64,000 nt of DNA from Leptolyngbya sp. KIOST-1 (GTDB lineage: Bacteria; Cyanobacteriota; Cyanobacteriia; Phormidesmidales; Phormidesmidaceae): NCBI RefSeq assembly GCF_000763385.1, contig NZ_JQFA01000002.1, forward strand, positions 1,302,001 to 1,366,000, in the 5' to 3' direction. Every line of letters starts with the position of its first letter. The first letter of the stretch is position 1. Below are positions 61,356 to 64,000 of the stretch, one piece after another. The notes below the pieces were generated by a model that had not been told where the DNA came from, did no database searches, and was given only the letters and a program-made list of their open reading frames with translations. The position numbers and the translations under genes are program-made.

Positions 61356-62768
61356 ATGACGGCTACCCAAGTACCGATGGCCTCTTCAACAGAGCGAGAA
61401 TCCAAGGTTTTACCGGCGGGTGGACCGGATCCCGAACGGTTTGATGTTGCTGAAGCCTGGTATCCAGTTGCGTACCTTGAAGACCTGGACAAGTCTCGTC
61501 CCAGTCGCTTTACCCTGTTAGACCGTGGACTTGTAATTTGGTGGGACCCAAACCAGTCCAGTTGGAGAGTCTTTGAGGACAAATGCCCCCATCGACTGGC
61601 TCCGTTGTCTGAGGGAAGAGTAAATGAAGCAGGCCTTCTAGAATGCCCGTATCACGGCTGGGCATTTTCTGGCAGTGGGAGTTGTGAACAAATACCCCAG
61701 GCATCAGACGATGTGCAGGCTCAACTATCCAACCGTTCCTGTGCTGTTGCACTCCCTACTTCAGCAAAACAGGGGCTTTTATTTGTTTATCCAGGGAAAG
61801 CTGAGCATGCTCCAAAAGTGGAGGTCCCAATTATTGGTCCGGTAGCAGATCAACCCGACGGTTGGGTCATACTGAATACTTTTCGCGATTTGCCTTACGA
61901 TGCTCTTACTCTGCTAGAAAACGTCCTTGATGCTAGCCACATCCCCTACACCCATCACAAAACCATAGGCAATCGTGACAATGCGGCCCCGATGGAAATG
62001 GAGGTGACAGAATCCTCCAAGCAAGGGTTTCAAGGTCTATGGCCGGAGGGCCCACGTAAAGGGAAACTAGGCACTCAATACACTACATTTGTGGCACCAT
62101 CGCTGATGTATCACGACCTGACATCCAAACAGTTTGGCCGAACGATGACTGTAGTTTATGCCGTTCCAATGAGGAAGGGAGAATGTCGTCTCTTTGCCCG
62201 TTTTCCTTTTAAATTTTCCTCGAAGCTGCCTAGCTTCGTGATTAAGCGGACGCCTCGTTGGTGGAGCCACATTGGTAATAACCGAGTGCTGGAAGACGAT
62301 CAAATTTTCCTGCATATTCAGGAACGAGAACTGGAGAAAATCGGGGATAAACCCTATGCTCAGGCCTGTTACTTGCCGACCCAAGCGGATCAATATGTTC
62401 TTCAGTTTCGTAAATGGGTCAGCGACTACAAAGCAGATCCATTCCCAGGACAAGCTCTAAGCCGCGAGTTGCCCAAAGATGCTCTACTAGATCGCTATAA
62501 CTCCCACACAAAGCATTGCGGCAGTTGCGCTCCTGCGCTGAAAAGAGTTCAGACTGTCCGTAAAGGCACGCTTATAGTCAGCGCGGTTGCCTGGTCAGCT
62601 GTGCCGACTCTCACGGTGTTGGGAGGAGAACTGACGCCCTTAGTAGCTGGTCTTCTTACGGCCATTCCTCTGGCTGCTTTTGCCTGCTGGCTTTGGCTGG
62701 GCAGCCTAGAACAAAAATTTTATAAAGGGCAGGAACTGGCACCCCGTAACGTTTTGGGTAAAAGCTAA
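61356..62768 (+). CDS. Rieske oxygenase of the PaO/Tic55/PTC52 type
   Basis: 470 residues. Rieske [2Fe-2S] ligands CPHRLAPLS and CPYHGWAF (about residues 79-105), mononuclear iron site ENVLDASHIPYTHH (about 188-201), a PaO-type C-terminal domain with the redox C-x-x-C in KHCGSCAPALKR, and two C-terminal membrane helices (TLIVSAVAWSAVPTLTVLGG, LVAGLLTAIPLAAFACWLWL). The family includes pheophorbide a oxygenase and protochlorophyllide-dependent translocon component 52, so a chlorophyll-derivative substrate is likely. Membrane anchored at the thylakoid or plasma membrane. Codon use and GC are lower than in neighbours. Confidence 0.92.
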   Translation: MTATQVPMASSTERESKVLPAGGPDPERFDVAEAWYPVAYLEDLDKSRPSRFTLLDRGLVIWWDPNQSSWRVFEDKCPHRLAPLSEGRVNEAGLLECPYHGWAFSGSGSCEQIPQASDDVQAQLSNRSCAVALPTSAKQGLLFVYPGKAEHAPKVEVPIIGPVADQPDGWVILNTFRDLPYDALTLLENVLDASHIPYTHHKTIGNRDNAAPMEMEVTESSKQGFQGLWPEGPRKGKLGTQYTTFVAPSLMYHDLTSKQFGRTMTVVYAVPMRKGECRLFARFPFKFSSKLPSFVIKRTPRWWSHIGNNRVLEDDQIFLHIQERELEKIGDKPYAQACYLPTQADQYVLQFRKWVSDYKADPFPGQALSRELPKDALLDRYNSHTKHCGSCAPALKRVQTVRKGTLIVSAVAWSAVPTLTVLGGELTPLVAGLLTAIPLAAFACWLWLGSLEQKFYKGQELAPRNVLGKS

Positions 62769-62802
62769 AGATTCCTAAAAGGCTACGTTAATTCGCTCCT
62801 GG

Positions 62803-62836
62803 CCTGTAGGGGTAAACAACCGTTTACTTCTACAGG
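62803..62836. repeat. Hairpin repeat CCTGTAGGGGTAAAC
   Basis: CCTGTAGGGGTAAAC / GTTTACTTCTACAGG with a four-base loop region; 13 of 15 arm positions pair. Lies 35 bp after the Rieske gene; a terminator or a further palindromic element. Confidence 0.6.
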
Positions 62837-62980
62837 TTTGCCCCACTGGAAGGGGTATGGAATTCGAAGTCGGGATGAATTCTACCAACCAAACCGCGCC
62901 GGACTTCGACGGACTGGGGTGCGCCCCCCGGCCCGCCTAAACCCGTGGCCCTACACCGCCCCCTGGACCAGGTCAAAGCA

Positions 62981-63754
62981 CTAATCGGCGGGAATCACCC
63001 GCACCATCCCCACCAGGTCAATGCCGGCGGGGGTGACGGCCAGCTGGCGAATATCGACCTCTGGCCCCAGATCGAAGGCCATATCGTCAAGGGCAATGGG
63101 GGGCGAGGTGTCTCCTGGGGCGGTCGTCACCGTGGCTACGGGCCGACGCAGATGTAGCCAGCGCCCCTCCTGGATGGCCAGGGCGGTGGTCAGTTTAAGG
63201 CTGTCCTGGCCGGCCCGATGCCCTGCCCAGCGCAGGGTCAGGCGATCGGTGGCCAGGGCAATATCGACGTCGGCGACAGCCTCGCCCTCCAGCCAGCGAT
63301 CGAGGGGCACTTGCTGGGGGGAAACTGCCCCGGCCAGCAGCTGTTTTAGCACGTCCCGCAACCCCTGACCCAGCAGCGGCGACCCCAGGGAGGCCCGCAG
63401 ATCGGCAGCCAGCACTGTCACCTGCCCGTCCACGGGAAAGGGCTGGAGCAGGCGCAGCGCCTTGCCACGCAGCACCTGGGGCAGGTTGACGCGAATATCC
63501 GCCGCGCTGACGGCCACCTGGCTGACGTGCAGCCCCTGATAAACCGCCTGATGTGCGGCCACGGTCACCTTCGGCAGGTAGCCCCCCAAAATTTGTCGAT
63601 CCTTGCCATCAATCGCAAACTCCAGCCCTTCAATGTGGTCGAGCTGCGTGTGCAGCCAAAGGCGAATGGCCGGGGGCAGCAGGCGGCTGATAATGCGACT
63701 GCCTTTGGGAGTCGCACCATTGGCATTGGGGGTAGCAGCGGGATCAGAACTCAT
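62981..63754 (-). CDS. DUF2993 (LmeA-like) protein
   Basis: 257 residues from ATG 63754 (MSSDPAATPNANGATPKGSR). RLLPPAIRLWLHTQLDHIEG, then GKDRQILGGYLPKVTVAAHQ, AVYQGLHVSQVAVSAADIRV and a C-terminal half ending IRQLAVTPAGIDLVGMVRVI follow the DUF2993 pattern, a widespread cyanobacterial and actinobacterial family of lipid-binding-like proteins. No clear signal peptide is seen. Function unknown; the mycobacterial LmeA is a mannosidase-like periplasmic protein. Confidence 0.85.
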   Translation of the reverse strand: MSSDPAATPNANGATPKGSRIISRLLPPAIRLWLHTQLDHIEGLEFAIDGKDRQILGGYLPKVTVAAHQAVYQGLHVSQVAVSAADIRVNLPQVLRGKALRLLQPFPVDGQVTVLAADLRASLGSPLLGQGLRDVLKQLLAGAVSPQQVPLDRWLEGEAVADVDIALATDRLTLRWAGHRAGQDSLKLTTALAIQEGRWLHLRRPVATVTTAPGDTSPPIALDDMAFDLGPEVDIRQLAVTPAGIDLVGMVRVIPAD

Positions 63755-64000
63755 TAGGGGGCGCAGGACGACAGGGTACAGACACGGCAATCAGCAATAA
63801 GCCCCTCAGTCTGCTCCAGCGGGGGGCGATCGCACGGTTCCACCCCCAAACTCTAGCAGGGGACGCCCCCATTGAATCGAGCCCAGGGGGAGTGCGATCG
63901 CGACCTCGGCCCGGGAATGCCTGACGCAATCCCTCAAATATTAAAAAGCTGTGACGCAATAATGCTCACGGGGATCGCAATGTCATGAATCTATGACATT
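63755..64000. other. Window end, no gene seen
   Basis: 246 bases with no supported gene. AATATTAAAAAGC near 63938 is AT-rich and could be a promoter for the DUF2993 gene or for a gene beyond the window. Confidence 0.4.

Overview
The window looks like a chromosome segment of a cyanobacterium, probably filamentous and non-heterocystous (a Leptolyngbya/Nodosilinea-type organism is my guess, not a database result). The reasons are the many GCGATCGC (HIP1-type) octamers, two PsbU-like proteins, a HetP-like protein, a DUF1816 protein, paired flavodiiron proteins, a bidirectional Hox hydrogenase and a PaO-type Rieske oxygenase. I see no rRNA, tRNA, CRISPR array or intact insertion sequence.

Layout. 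1-2.2 kb is AT-richer and lacks HIP1 sites: a GMC oxidoreductase cut by the window edge, a Tat-signal small subunit, HetP-like and DUF1816 proteins. 3.1-5.2 kb has small membrane proteins and two tandem PsbU-like proteins. 6.0-17.1 kb is a signalling block: a giant REC-wHTH-sensor kinase-REC fusion, a REC-wHTH-HPt-REC-REC regulator, a CBS/PAS/GAF kinase and a CheY-like protein. 17.4-29.7 kb holds the whole bidirectional [NiFe] hydrogenase system: on the minus strand usp-usp-hoxE-hoxF; on the plus strand hsp20-hoxU-hoxY, CBS-hoxH and hoxW-hypA-hypB-hypF-hypC. At 29.8-32.6 kb an AT-rich, HIP1-poor island (hairpin array, Phd-like protein, unknown protein, PD-(D/E)XK-like nuclease, VapBC) interrupts the hyp genes. 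32.9-39.8 kb continues with nifJ (pyruvate:ferredoxin oxidoreductase), hypD, a persulfide-dioxygenase-like protein and hypE. 39.9-50.9 kb contains a DUF1579 protein, a VOC protein, a truncated GNAT, two flavodiiron proteins with a PsiE-like protein between them, an Acg-type nitroreductase and a cytochrome b561-like protein. 51-64 kb holds a methyltransferase with TetR-like operators, a NYN-domain protein, a TetR with two HTH domains, a USP-tailed cation/proton antiporter, a cyclic-DPG-synthase-like GTPase, a CrtW-like ketolase, an SDR, a PaO-like Rieske oxygenase and a DUF2993 protein.

Main observation. A direct-repeat box, about YTCAYAAsTTCCTCA with TCA cores exactly 11 bp apart, occurs at ten places between 2.3 and 37.8 kb and I found none between 38 and 64 kb. 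It stands upstream of almost every hydrogenase/fermentation unit: usp-usp-hoxEF, hsp20-hoxUY, CBS-hoxH, hoxW-hypABFC, nifJ-hypD, persulfide dioxygenase-hypE, two unknown small genes, a 4-TM protein, and the kinase fusion gene itself. An 11-bp direct repeat is the usual geometry for OmpR/PhoB-type winged-helix regulators, and two of these (at 6.0 and 10.9 kb) are encoded in the island with near-identical recognition-helix regions. I infer a self-contained low-oxygen/fermentation regulon with local sensor kinases. Its USP, Hsp20 and CBS content recalls the mycobacterial DosR dormancy regulon, although the regulators belong to a different family.
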